This document shows positions 1 to 8,903 of a DNA stretch of 55,322 nt, piece after piece. The notes under the pieces were generated by a model. It was not told the DNA's origin. It was given only the letters and a program-made list of their open reading frames with translations, and ran no database searches. The stretch's first letter is position 1; each line of letters starts with the position of its first letter. The DNA comes from Candidatus Amesbacteria bacterium (GTDB lineage Bacteria; Patescibacteriota; Microgenomatia; CAZETR01; Amesbacteraceae). The DNA lies in the NCBI GenBank assembly GCA_027371535.1, contig DAHXMV010000006.1, positions 1 through 55,322 of the forward strand, read 5' to 3'. The position numbers and the translations under genes are program-made.

Positions 1-77
1 CCGGAGGAGTGGGAGCCACGGGCTGCACTGTCACCAACTCAAACGGCAACCTGGCCTGTACCGGGACTATCACCAGC
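1..77 (+). repeat. 77-bp perfect direct repeat, copy 1
   Basis: Bases 1-77 are identical to bases 523-599, an offset of 522 bp (174 codons), so the repeat is in frame and encodes the same Gly/Cys/Thr-rich segment twice. The window starts on the first base of the unit, as expected if an assembly broke at a tandem coding repeat. Confidence 0.95.
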
Positions 78-3000
78 AACGGGATTGCTTTAAACCAATA
101 CTGGTCAAAGAGCGGCAATACGTTATCACCCATTAATCCCACCGACGGGGTGACCTTAAACGGTTTGTTAACTGCCACAGCCGGAGCCACCTTAACCGGA
201 ACCACGGCCATCAATACTACCGGAACGGCCAGTACCAGTATCGGCAATTCCACCGGTACCTTAGCTTTGACCTCATCCGGCTTAAACGTATCGACTGCCG
301 GAGTCATGTCCGGAATCACCGGCTATACCCAGACTTCCGGCAACTTTGCCCTGACTTCCACCGGCTTAAACGTGACCACCGGCGGAGCCCTGACCGGCGT
401 GGCTTCCATGGATACAATTACGACTGATGCCACCCACCTGACTTTTGCCGGCGGCGGAACTCTGGCTGCCACCAGCTCAACCCTGAATCTGCAGGGAGAC
501 GGAACTGTGGATGTGAACATTGCCGGAGGAGTGGGAGCCACGGGCTGCACTGTCACCAACTCAAACGGCAACCTGGCCTGTACCGGGACTATCACCAGCG
601 GTGGTTATACTTTGTCTAACTTCTGGCAAGAAAACAACGGTACAGTTGCTCCTAAAAATATCACTGATGATTTATTAATCGGAGGTACTTCAACATCATC
701 AGCTAAATTTGCTGTAGTTTCAGGTACAGGAAATATAACTGCCGGTGCGGCCTCACTTTCGGGTAACCTGACATTTGTGAATGCGGGAGTGATAGCTACT
801 ACCGCCAGCCAGACCCTGAGTATCGGCGATACCAATACGGGAATTATTAAAATCGGCAACCAGGGATTGGGATATTCGGGAGGCGCAACTGTCAGCGGAA
901 CATTGCATTTAGATGGTGTTTACGGGATTGACGGAGGCGGTTTGTCTGATTGTCAAGCAGGTAACAAAAAGCTGGTCTATGATGCAACAGCACGTAGATT
1001 CAGATGTGATGCAAATGCATCTTTAGTAAGGCCCTTTACTAATACGAGCAATGTAGCTCTGGTCGGAGCCACCGGTACAAATTATTGGCAGTGGATTGGC
1101 CATACTCCCTCTTCTCCTTCAGCGGCTTTGGTAACTTCGACCGATTCAATATTGGTTTCCGGTACGGTAAATTTCCAGAATCTTAGTCAGACGAACAAAA
1201 ACTTGTCTATTGAGTTGTGGGCAAATAACAGTTCTACTTCAACAATTCCTACTTGTGGCGGTACGGGAAACAACTACATAGTGGGTGCAGTTTTGGGTGT
1301 ACTTGCATCTTCTGCAGGTGGTAATTCGGTTATAACCTTCTCATTGGTAGATACGCCAAATTCAGCGAATGTCCAATATACCATCTGTTCTAATTTAAGT
1401 AATCAACAGATAGGAAACATTGTACGTACGGATATTCAGCTGCAGGAAATTACAACCTCCGATTTGGCTGAGATATATCCAACAAACCAGCTGAATATCC
1501 AGGCAGGAGATGTAGTGACTTCAGACCCGACGCTCAAAAACGGAGTAATTAAATCCCAAACTACTGGTGATGCAAACGTGATGGGAATAATTTCTACCAA
1601 ACCGGCCCAGGTGATAGGAGGTGCGGATATTCCCAGTGGCAGCATGGCGACTTTAGTTGCTCTGACCGGCCGGGTTCCGGTAAAGGTGTCCAGCATAAAC
1701 GGACCCATAAATTCAGGTGATGCGATCACCTCCAGTATTATTCCGGGTGTTGGCATAAAACAAATTCAACCGGGTACTATTGTGGGTAAAGTAATAGAGC
1801 CGGTAGCGAATTGGAATTCGGATACATGTAAAAAAGTCAGCAGCCTGAATGAGGCTAATGCCAGATGGCCGATAGATCCCAACGGCGCAAATAACAATCC
1901 GATATGTTTCGCTGTCCCGGCGAATCAGGTGGACAATTTACCGGCTAGTTATACCGATCCGTATGTTTATATAGGAAAAGTGATGGTGATGGCCCAAAAG
2001 CAATTTACTATCCCGGCAGATTTTATAGCAGAAAATTCAGACTTGCATATTTTAGATCAGAATCCAACCGTTGATCCCGATTTATCTCAAATGTCATCGT
2101 ATTCATTAGTCAATGCCGACAACCAAACAGTCACAAATGCCCAATCGTTTTCAGATTTAACAGCCGCTAATGCTAATTTTGGCGAAGTAATTGCAGACTC
2201 GGTCAAGACAAGCCAGATTTCTGCCAAATATTTCAAATTAAACGGCACAACTTTGGTAGCCGACAATAACCTGGCATTAAAAGTTATCAGCAATACAAAA
2301 AACACGCTCTTGGGTATAGATAACTCCGGGAATATGCAACTGGCCGGGAGTTTGGTTACCCAGTCGGGCAACTTTGACGTAACCCAGGATTACGCCGCGT
2401 CTGATTCGGCTTTAGAAAGCGGTGACGTCATGGCTATAGATACTAACAATTCCGGAATGGTGGTAAAAACGGGCCAAGCTTATGATCAAAATATACTGGG
2501 TGTTTATTCAGATAAACCAGGAATTAGGATGTCAGGTCTGAGTAATGATGCGAAAAATAGCATTCCCGTGGCCACCAGCGGAAAACTACCGGTGAAGGTG
2601 TCAGATGTCAACGGTCGGGTAAAAGCCGGGGATTTTCTGACTGCATCGGATATTCCGGGTGTTGCTATGAAGGCCACGCAGCCGGGAGAAGTTTTGGGCA
2701 AGGCTCTGGAAAATATGGTTTGCCCGGCAGATCCGACAACCGACACCTGTACGGTAAAGATAATGGCGGCTGTAAACGTGGCTTTTACCGACCCCAATAA
2801 TAGTCTTGCTGATATAGCCAAAACAACGATTTCAACTGATAAACTTCTACTGGATAAACCGCTGACTATCGGCAGTCAGGAAGTCAATGGATCACTGACC
2901 AACGCTCTGGTAGCCATAAGCGATAGCCTGAACGATACAGCCCAAAGCGTTAGTAATTTACAGACAACCCTGTTTACCTTATCGGAAAAAACAAATGTAT

Positions 3001-4106
3001 TGGATAAAAGAGTCAGCAGTTTAGAAACGCAGTCAGCCACAATTTCTTCATTGATTGTAACCAATACAGAGAATACACGAAGCCTGGCGGATCAAGTCAA
3101 AAATCTGATTTCCGGATTGAGCTCCAGAAATACCCAAAATAATCTGATTTCACCGGAAATGATTATGGCTACACAATCAGCAAATATTAATAGTATTTCA
3201 GTTGCATCAGAAGCATCCATTTCCGGGGAATTATCGGCTGACAATGCGGTTGTAACCGATACGTTTAAATCTTTCGGCCGGACATACCTGTTTGACACCA
3301 CAATTGCCGGTGCCTTTGATATCATGAACACTTTAGATATGACTCAGAATTCAATCAGCGTGACCGGGACTTCGTTATCACCCAGCGGCAACCTGGCTGA
3401 CGGAGTGATGTACTTGCAAAGTGCTGCCGGAGCCAGCCTGATCGATTTGTTTAATGGCCAGGTGACTATCGGCAAAGACGGTACAATTGAAACTAAAGGC
3501 AACCTCAAACTGGCCGGCAACCTGGATGTGGAAGGGGCCATTACCACCAGCGCCGTTGCCGGTGAAGATCTGAAAGCCAGGGATATACTGTATGTTTCCG
3601 ATACCGGAACGGTGAAGAAAGTTGGTCAGGCCGATTTGGCAGCGGTAAATATCATCGGAATTGCCGCAGCTGATGCAAATACGGGCGAGACGGTACAAGT
3701 TATTATCGGAGGCAAAGTAAAAGGTTATGCGGATTTGGTTCCGGGCAAGAAATACTATGTCGATGTGAACGCCGATCAAATTACGGCTGCGCCGGTAAAT
3801 CCCGAAAAGGCGGTACCCGTAGGAGTGGCTCTGACCGGTGACGAACTGATTATCCAGATGGCCAGGACAGTCAACGATATAACCAATGCCAGCAGCTCGG
3901 CTACCTCTCAAATTATGTCGGTACCGACGGTGACCCCGTCTCCGACATTTGTACCATTGCCGACAGAGACACCGGTACCTACATTGACACCTACCGATAC
4001 ACCGGCGGCAACAAGCTCTGCCACTATTTTTCCCTCTGCAACTCCGGCTCCTACGGGGATAAATCTGGTTGTACCAAATAACCAAATCCTCAGCCCGGTA
4101 AATTAA
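3..4106 (+). CDS. Giant repeat-rich surface protein, 5' partial
   Basis: The frame is open to the left edge of the window; the GTG at position 9 lies inside a repeat unit, so the true start is upstream. The N-terminal ~230 residues are Gly/Thr/Ser-rich beta-type repeats (units with TLALTSSGLNV and NFALTSTGLNV). Three related modules follow at about residues 483-660, 800-930 and 1185-1285, each with a GDVV/GDVM/RDIL..SD pattern followed by a V.G.V-type ending, recalling tail-fibre or adhesin head modules. Residues ~974-1040 look like a coiled coil. The C-terminal ~60 residues are a Thr/Pro-rich stalk without a clear membrane anchor. Probably a secreted filamentous surface protein; binding partner unknown. 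Codons in the first 600 bp are noticeably more GC-rich than the rest. Confidence 0.85.
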   Translation, partial: GGVGATGCTVTNSNGNLACTGTITSNGIALNQYWSKSGNTLSPINPTDGVTLNGLLTATAGATLTGTTAINTTGTASTSIGNSTGTLALTSSGLNVSTAGVMSGITGYTQTSGNFALTSTGLNVTTGGALTGVASMDTITTDATHLTFAGGGTLAATSSTLNLQGDGTVDVNIAGGVGATGCTVTNSNGNLACTGTITSGGYTLSNFWQENNGTVAPKNITDDLLIGGTSTSSAKFAVVSGTGNITAGAASLSGNLTFVNAGVIATTASQTLSIGDTNTGIIKIGNQGLGYSGGATVSGTLHLDGVYGIDGGGLSDCQAGNKKLVYDATARRFRCDANASLVRPFTNTSNVALVGATGTNYWQWIGHTPSSPSAALVTSTDSILVSGTVNFQNLSQTNKNLSIELWANNSSTSTIPTCGGTGNNYIVGAVLGVLASSAGGNSVITFSLVDTPNSANVQYTICSNLSNQQIGNIVRTDIQLQEITTSDLAEIYPTNQLNIQAGDVVTSDPTLKNGVIKSQTTGDANVMGIISTKPAQVIGGADIPSGSMATLVALTGRVPVKVSSINGPINSGDAITSSIIPGVGIKQIQPGTIVGKVIEPVANWNSDTCKKVSSLNEANARWPIDPNGANNNPICFAVPANQVDNLPASYTDPYVYIGKVMVMAQKQFTIPADFIAENSDLHILDQNPTVDPDLSQMSSYSLVNADNQTVTNAQSFSDLTAANANFGEVIADSVKTSQISAKYFKLNGTTLVADNNLALKVISNTKNTLLGIDNSGNMQLAGSLVTQSGNFDVTQDYAASDSALESGDVMAIDTNNSGMVVKTGQAYDQNILGVYSDKPGIRMSGLSNDAKNSIPVATSGKLPVKVSDVNGRVKAGDFLTASDIPGVAMKATQPGEVLGKALENMVCPADPTTDTCTVKIMAAVNVAFTDPNNSLADIAKTTISTDKLLLDKPLTIGSQEVNGSLTNALVAISDSLNDTAQSVSNLQTTLFTLSEKTNVLDKRVSSLETQSATISSLIVTNTENTRSLADQVKNLISGLSSRNTQNNLISPEMIMATQSANINSISVASEASISGELSADNAVVTDTFKSFGRTYLFDTTIAGAFDIMNTLDMTQNSISVTGTSLSPSGNLADGVMYLQSAAGASLIDLFNGQVTIGKDGTIETKGNLKLAGNLDVEGAITTSAVAGEDLKARDILYVSDTGTVKKVGQADLAAVNIIGIAAADANTGETVQVIIGGKVKGYADLVPGKKYYVDVNADQITAAPVNPEKAVPVGVALTGDELIIQMARTVNDITNASSSATSQIMSVPTVTPSPTFVPLPTETPVPTLTPTDTPAATSSATIFPSATPAPTGINLVVPNNQILSPVN
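523..599 (+). repeat. 77-bp perfect direct repeat, copy 2
   Basis: Second copy of the unit at 1-77. The sequences diverge immediately after base 599, and composition changes from GC-rich repetitive to more ordinary coding sequence, so this copy marks the end of the repeat zone. Confidence 0.95.
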
Positions 4107-4127
4107 GAATGGATATTTAAATGGTGA

Positions 4128-4313
4128 TATAGCCCCGGATTAGCAGCTAAGGCAGAAAAGAAAGAAGAAGCTTTTAACAAGATAAAGGAAATAAAAGAGA
4201 CTGATGCTTTACAGACGGACGGAAATATACAAAAGCTGAGATTCGAAGGACATGACAGGGATGAAATAGCCAAAGCCTTCAGGAAAATATTCCCAAAAGC
4301 AATGTTTTATTAA
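4128..4313 (+). pseudogene. Gene remnant, Lys/Glu-rich C-terminal fragment
   Basis: A 61-codon frame with protein-like content (Lys/Glu-rich, with a segment KAFRKIFPKAMFY before the stop) is open from just after a TGA at 4125 to TAA at 4311. It has no usable ATG, GTG or TTG near its beginning, and the only ATG lies three codons from the end. It looks like the 3' tail of a decayed gene between two convergent genes. Identity unknown. The rest of 4107-4397 shows nothing recognisable. Confidence 0.4.
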
Positions 4314-4397
4314 ATATCGGGTCAATTCAGCCACGGTCGAATAATCCGGAATTAACCAGTGAGAATTTATAGAAACACTGAGATAAGTCAGAGATCG

Positions 4398-6689
4398 TTA
4401 GGGAGCGGGAGTAGTCTGGAGAACCAAAGGTGTAGGTGTAGGAAGCAGTTTCTTGGTGACTGCGGCGGGAGTTGACACTTCGGGAGGATTATTCATATCA
4501 GCGACGTTGAGTTTGGGTAAATTTGGGTTGGCCAGGGCACTATTGATATTAGAGGCGGAGGTCTGACCGGCACTGGCTGTGTTTTTGGTCTGGGCGTCCA
4601 GTTTAACAGTTAAATCGGCAAGCAAGGCGGAAGCTGTCTTGTAATTGGGATTGGTGGTGTCGGACTGCAACAAGCCCACGGTTTTTTGGGCTGCCAACTG
4701 CGCATTTTTCAGATCACCCTGATCCCTTAAAGCCAGAGCCAGGTTGTAGTAGGCGTTGGCATAATCTGCCTTGATGCTGACGGCGTCGTTAAAGAACCTG
4801 ACAGCCATAGCATAATTTTTGGCCGTATAGTAAATTCCACCGACATTGACCCTCAACACCGGATTTAAAGGATCACGCTGAATTGCCCGGCCGTAAGCGT
4901 CCAGGGAGAATGTAAGGGCATTTTGGGCCACTCCGGTAATGTTCCTGTAGATGGAGGCTAAAACTTCCCAGTCACGGGATGACCGGGGGCTTAAAGCAAC
5001 AGCAGCCTTGCCTTCATTGATGCTCTGGGAGAGTAATGTCTGGATAGTCTGCTTGTCCTTGTCGGAGAGAGTCACCGGTTTATTATTTGAGGCGGCAGAA
5101 TTTCCTGCTGCCAAGGCATTGGCCAGGGCAAAATTAATTTGCGACAAATCCACCCGGTAAAGATCTATATACGGGTTTAATCTCTCAGTCTTTTGGAGGT
5201 ATTGATAAGTCAGATTACCACTTTTATTAACCTGGTTTAGTGCGAGACGGTGGTAAACATCTGCTGCAATGACATTATAAATCTGGAAGGAGAGCAGCAA
5301 GGACCCAGCTAGATAAAGTATGAATACAAATGAAGGAATAATATTAATTTTCTGATCACTGGAGGTAGAAGCATGAATGCCGATTGCCAACTCGGATTCT
5401 TTTTCGCGGATTTGAGGCTGCATCAGCATCAAGGCAGCACCGACCAAAAAACTGATGAAAGTGGATGTCACTGTGCTGGCATGGATAAAGAAAATAAGGA
5501 CTATCACAAAACCACTGAGGCTTAATGAGGAAAGAATCAGCTGTTCGTAGTTTTCCTGGGAATAATTCTTTAGGGAGATGTTTTTGAAACTATTGGAGAG
5601 GATAACATAGCAGAAGTAAACCAGGCCGATAATCCCGAAAAGTCCCAATGTGGCTATAACCTGGAAGAATTCGTTAAAGGCTGTATCAAAGGAATAGTTC
5701 CAAAATAATAAGGAGTTAAATTCGACGGGTTTATAGGCAGTGAAATTAAACAAATAGCTACCGGGCCCGGTACCGATAAAGGGGGCATCGCGGAAGGCAG
5801 AAGCGGAAATTTTCCAGGAAATATCCATGGGGAGCTGGATTTCTTTGGGAAAGCCGGCTTCGATATGCTGGATCACGTTACCGGAAAAAGGTAAAAGGGC
5901 CAGGAAAAGGGTTAAAAGGGAAACCACAGCCGGGATGGCAAAAAAGGTCAGAGTTTTGGGTGTATGGCGGGATTTGGGGAGCAAAATGCTGACCAAATAA
6001 TCAAAACCCAATAATACATAAGTGGGTATTGAACCAATAATTATGATGGTAACTGAAAACAAAACCGATAAAGACATGGCAGCCCAGACTGGCAAAAATT
6101 TATTGGGATTTAGAAGGGAAATCAAAGGGAGGGGCAGCATAATCAGCAAGAAGGCAAGTGTGGAAAACGTAGAACCGGTAGTGGTAAAGTTGACCCCCTG
6201 TGAAAAAGAAAAGGGCAAATTTATGCCGATAAACGATAACAAACTGATGACAGCTACTACAACAGCGCTGCCGTAGAGCACATATAGGAAATTTTTAAGT
6301 TTGGGCAGTGATTTCAGGTTAGAAACTATGACAAAGTATAAAAGGATGTATGTTATCCAGGCGTAAGCTGAACTATGGATGTTTGGAAAGTTACCAAATA
6401 CGGCCGTATATCTGGAAGTACTGAAATAGGTGGAGGCGAGGATCGTTGCCATGGTGATTAATAGCGGCACATCAAGCGGGGTACGGGTATAAGTTATTTT
6501 ACCTTTAGCAACCCAGGACAGGATCCATAAACCGAGTAGCAGAACAGTAGCTATAACCAAAAAAGAAATTTTTGGAAAATCATAATATTCGGTAGTGAAA
6601 TTAACGACCAAAAGAGGAGTAAAAGCAGTGACCAACAGAATGATATATGTAATGATTTTATCTAAATATTCGGAGAAGTTTTGTCTCAT
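4398..6689 (-). CDS. O-antigen ligase/Wzy-like membrane protein with TPR domain
   Basis: A 763-residue protein whose first ~460 residues contain about eleven hydrophobic segments. A GTGPGSYLF stretch near residue 300 in an extracytoplasmic loop resembles the Wzy_C/O-antigen-ligase signature. After the last membrane segment come TPR-like helical repeats (about 575-690, including YANAYYNLALALRDQGD) and a Thr/Pro-rich tail. Proteins of this build ligate or polymerise surface glycans at the outer face of the membrane; the substrate cannot be told from sequence. Start ATG at 6689 gives a charged N-terminus directly before the first membrane segment. Family is fairly certain, exact reaction is not. 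Confidence 0.8.
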   Translation of the reverse strand: MRQNFSEYLDKIITYIILLVTAFTPLLVVNFTTEYYDFPKISFLVIATVLLLGLWILSWVAKGKITYTRTPLDVPLLITMATILASTYFSTSRYTAVFGNFPNIHSSAYAWITYILLYFVIVSNLKSLPKLKNFLYVLYGSAVVVAVISLLSFIGINLPFSFSQGVNFTTTGSTFSTLAFLLIMLPLPLISLLNPNKFLPVWAAMSLSVLFSVTIIIIGSIPTYVLLGFDYLVSILLPKSRHTPKTLTFFAIPAVVSLLTLFLALLPFSGNVIQHIEAGFPKEIQLPMDISWKISASAFRDAPFIGTGPGSYLFNFTAYKPVEFNSLLFWNYSFDTAFNEFFQVIATLGLFGIIGLVYFCYVILSNSFKNISLKNYSQENYEQLILSSLSLSGFVIVLIFFIHASTVTSTFISFLVGAALMLMQPQIREKESELAIGIHASTSSDQKINIIPSFVFILYLAGSLLLSFQIYNVIAADVYHRLALNQVNKSGNLTYQYLQKTERLNPYIDLYRVDLSQINFALANALAAGNSAASNNKPVTLSDKDKQTIQTLLSQSINEGKAAVALSPRSSRDWEVLASIYRNITGVAQNALTFSLDAYGRAIQRDPLNPVLRVNVGGIYYTAKNYAMAVRFFNDAVSIKADYANAYYNLALALRDQGDLKNAQLAAQKTVGLLQSDTTNPNYKTASALLADLTVKLDAQTKNTASAGQTSASNINSALANPNLPKLNVADMNNPPEVSTPAAVTKKLLPTPTPLVLQTTPAP

Positions 6690-6773
6690 ATCAAGTGAAA
6701 AACAATGTATGTAATATAAGAAAATGAAATCCGGTAGTCAATAGGCAATATTTAGGGGTAAAATCAATATAAA

Positions 6774-6845
6774 CGGGGTGTAATTCACCGGTAGAATGCT
6801 CGGTTTGGGACCGAGATGCACAGGGTTCAATTCCCTGCACCCCGA
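6774..6845 (+). tRNA. tRNA-Pro (TGG)
   Basis: Full cloverleaf: acceptor CGGGGTG/CACCCCG, D arm ATTC/GAAT, anticodon stem CTCGG/CCGAG around loop TTTGGGA (anticodon TGG), T loop TTCAATT. The C1-G72 pair is typical of bacterial tRNA-Pro. CCA is not encoded. A TAAAAT box lies just upstream. A protein start codon follows the discriminator base after only 5 nt. Confidence 0.95.
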
Positions 6846-6850
6846 CTGAA

Positions 6851-7750
6851 ATGGTTAATCAACAACTGACCGATTATATTCTTCAACAGACGGCTAACGG
6901 CTATTCACATGATGTGATCAGGGACAGGTTGTTGGAAAGCGGCTGGAATGCAGAAGAAATAAATGAAGCTTTTATAAACATTAATCAGGAAGCCAAACCT
7001 GTTTATGAAGCTGCACCGGCAACTGAGACTGTCAAAAAAGATATTATAGAAACTCCCGTACAAAAAACCGGTAGCGGAATAAAACCGGTTGAAAAAAGAC
7101 AAATGAGAAGCCCGAATACTTTGGCTATCCTGATAGTTATTGCAGTGATGGCAGGATTATTGGGGCTGGGAACGCTATTTATATATAGAACGGCAAAAGA
7201 AAATATCATGGGGGAGAAAAATACCGGGCAGAATGTGTTTAATCCCTCCGTAGAAACGAGCGAGCCGGTAGGGAAAACAATAAATAGTCAAGATAAATCA
7301 CTTTATACAAGTATCAATAATGATTTTCATATTCAAAAACCGACCGACTGGGTAATGGATATTAGCAGTAATTCGGGAATACTTGTCAGTTTTAAGAACC
7401 GGACACCAGATGGAGGAGAAGCTGACAGGCTGACAGCCACAATTGATGTAGTCAGGGAAAAAATACCCAACATTACCCTGGAATCATACGTCAGCAAGAG
7501 TAAGGACGTTTTGAAAAGCAGTTTTGATAATATGATTTTTATCAAACAGGATTATGTGAGTATAAATAATAAACCGGGATATTTATTGGAAAGTACCTAT
7601 GACAGGGGGGCCTACCATCTGCATATACTTCAACTGATAGCAGAAAATAACGGTATGGGATATGTAGTAACGGCAACATCACTGGATTCAGTCTGGAGCA
7701 AATACAAAGATTTATTCAGATCAACTTTGTTAAGTTTTGAAACAATTTAA
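6851..7750 (+). CDS. Single-pass membrane protein with extracytoplasmic PsbP-like domain
   Basis: 299 residues. Residues 1-45 form a short helical UBA/SHOCT-like module (VIRDRLLESGWNAEEINEAF), then a charged linker, one membrane segment at about 93-117, and an extracytoplasmic region from ~150 resembling PsbP/Mog1-like domains (NDFHIQKPTDWVM). No catalytic motif is visible and the function is unknown; a related extracytoplasmic domain appears in the protein at 10345. There is no Shine-Dalgarno: the ATG sits 5 nt after the tRNA-Pro discriminator, so the message is probably released by tRNA 3' processing. Confidence 0.75.
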   Translation: MVNQQLTDYILQQTANGYSHDVIRDRLLESGWNAEEINEAFININQEAKPVYEAAPATETVKKDIIETPVQKTGSGIKPVEKRQMRSPNTLAILIVIAVMAGLLGLGTLFIYRTAKENIMGEKNTGQNVFNPSVETSEPVGKTINSQDKSLYTSINNDFHIQKPTDWVMDISSNSGILVSFKNRTPDGGEADRLTATIDVVREKIPNITLESYVSKSKDVLKSSFDNMIFIKQDYVSINNKPGYLLESTYDRGAYHLHILQLIAENNGMGYVVTATSLDSVWSKYKDLFRSTLLSFETI

Positions 7751-7802
7751 AGATTGGTATAATTGATCAGCAAGTTTTGCGGTTAAGCGGGCCGAAGCCC
7801 TA

Positions 7803-7833
7803 ATACCCGCAATATGCGCCAATTTGCGGGTAT
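7803..7833 (+). repeat. Inverted repeat overlapping the tRNA-Gly 5' end
   Basis: Arms ATACCCGCAA (7803-7812) and TTGCGGGTAT (7824-7833) are perfect 10-bp complements separated by 11 nt. The right arm includes the 5' acceptor strand of tRNA-Gly, so the precursor leader could compete with acceptor-stem folding. Just upstream, GGGC-CGAA-GCCC forms another small hairpin. Confidence 0.7.
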
Positions 7834-7899
7834 CGCTCAATGGCAGGGCATCAGTTTTCCAAACTGATTACAGGGGTCCGATTCCCCTTACCCGCTCCA
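7826..7899 (+). tRNA. tRNA-Gly (TCC), CCA encoded
   Basis: Acceptor GCGGGTA/TACCCGC, D arm GCTC/GGGC, anticodon stem TCAGT/ACTGA with loop TTTCCAA (anticodon TCC), T arm AGGGG/CCCCT. Discriminator T is followed by an encoded CCA. It is the only tRNA in the window with a complete encoded CCA. Confidence 0.95.
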
Positions 7900-7994
7900 A
7901 ATAAAAGGATTAAAATATATTCTTCGATATTTAGAGCTATACTAGACCTCTTTTTCTTTGAATATTTGGTTCGCGCAGCTTTGAGTATGATTCG

Positions 7995-8273
7995 TTAAAC
8001 TGTTCTTTTTACGCCATTAATAGGGTGACATTTTCCGCACATCACCTTTTCTATATCGCTATTATTAATCTTAATCGGAAGATTCCACCCTTTTACAATT
8101 GCCGTGATTTGCGAGGGATTTGGCAAAGGTTTAGTGCAAGTGGCATCATACATTACCCCTTTAAGCAAAATGCCTTTCATAAATGTACAGATTGTCGGAT
8201 TCTGGTCACAGCTTTCTAACGTTGGAGGGAAAGTGGAGTTTGATGTTGGGGTTGTGAACTGCTCTTTGGCCAT
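7995..8273 (-). CDS. Small Cys-containing hypothetical protein (weak)
   Basis: A 92-codon frame with five cysteines, including a CGKC pair near the C-terminus, in AT-rich DNA between tRNA-Gly and a second copy of that tRNA's 3' end. No signal peptide, membrane segment or recognisable fold, and no clear ribosome site. Overlapping frames on the other strand are also open, so this may be chance. It would be cargo if the flanking repeats bound a small insertion. Confidence 0.25.
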   Translation of the reverse strand: MAKEQFTTPTSNSTFPPTLESCDQNPTICTFMKGILLKGVMYDATCTKPLPNPSQITAIVKGWNLPIKINNSDIEKVMCGKCHPINGVKRTV

Positions 8274-8448
8274 TTGTGTCTATATTATCAAATAATTTGT
8301 AATATTCAACAAATCTGAAGCAGGTAAAGTTGGAGGCTTTGGTATCTTAGTTGGCCAAGGCCAAATGACAATGAAGTTGAACAAGTTGAAATGCAATCGT
8401 TATGAGCTCGTCAATGCTATTATTTATTAGCTGGTTTAGTTCGCGCGA

Positions 8449-8466
8449 AATCCGCTTACCCGCTCA
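8449..8466 (+). repeat. Partial copy of the tRNA-Gly 3' end (att-like)
   Basis: The segment ending CTTACCCGCTC repeats the 3' end of tRNA-Gly (7883-7897) with one mismatch over 16 bases. The two copies bracket about 550 bp that has no counterpart elsewhere in the window, as after integration into a tRNA 3' end or a tRNA duplication followed by decay. No integrase is present. Confidence 0.45.
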
Positions 8467-8471
8467 AGAAT

Positions 8472-8639
8472 ATGGATTTTCAGAAAATGGTTCAAAGGTC
8501 ATCAGATATCAGAAATAAATATTCCATATTGGAAAAGAAAAAATATGGAAAAGAATGGACTAAATAACAGATAATAGAAGAGGTATTTATAAAATCCACA
8601 AATATACCGGAGGAGCGGATAGCAACAGAAACAGTTTAG
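8472..8639 (+). pseudogene. MazG-like pyrophosphohydrolase remnant
   Basis: An ATG opens a 31-codon segment (motif EKKKYGKEWTK) resembling the N-terminus of small MazG-like NTP pyrophosphohydrolases of CPR bacteria, interrupted by TAA at 8565. The same frame continues with protein-like sequence (IIEEVFIKSTNIPEERI) to TAG at 8637. The metal-binding core expected in MazG is absent, so it is a truncated, stop-interrupted remnant. The family assignment comes from memory of N-terminal similarity and is tentative. Confidence 0.45.
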
Positions 8640-8821
8640 GGTAAATTCCTGATGACAGATTCTTTCAGGGATTTGAGTTTACCGAGACTGATAGGACGGT
8701 TATGTTTGTGATGGCGGCTGTTTTTGAGTAGCAGCATCTGGAGTTTAACGCCCAGGCGTTTGGCCGTTTTGTGAGAATGGATGTTTTTCTGATTGGTGAC
8801 ACCGGTAGGTCTCTTGGCCAT
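8636..8821 (-). CDS. Small basic protein, possibly bL28-like ribosomal protein
   Basis: 61 residues, strongly basic. The segment GVTNQKNIHSHKTAKRLGVKL loosely recalls the bL28 pattern (G..V.H...KTKR...NL), and the C-terminal GKLKSLKESV recalls the end of that family. No Cys pair is present. A TATACT box lies 7 nt before the ATG, consistent with a leaderless transcript. A ribosomal identity is plausible from length and charge but not proven; another nucleic-acid-binding protein is possible. Confidence 0.55.
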   Translation of the reverse strand: MAKRPTGVTNQKNIHSHKTAKRLGVKLQMLLLKNSRHHKHNRPISLGKLKSLKESVIRNLP

Positions 8822-8903
8822 TGGCTACAGTATACACTGCAGATAGCCTTTTTGTTACCGGAAACGGGTGTTTTTTAAAGTGGCAACAAAAATAGACCAG
8901 CTG

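Noticed and set aside
3378-4085. 235-codon minus-strand frame
   Set aside because: Arg/Cys/Tyr-rich with no protein-like pattern; shadow of the surface-protein gene.
8296-8440. Plus-strand protein-like stretch (KVGGFGILVGQGQ) before the tRNA-Gly repeat
   Set aside because: About 45 codons without a start codon, no neighbouring continuation; too little to call a gene remnant.
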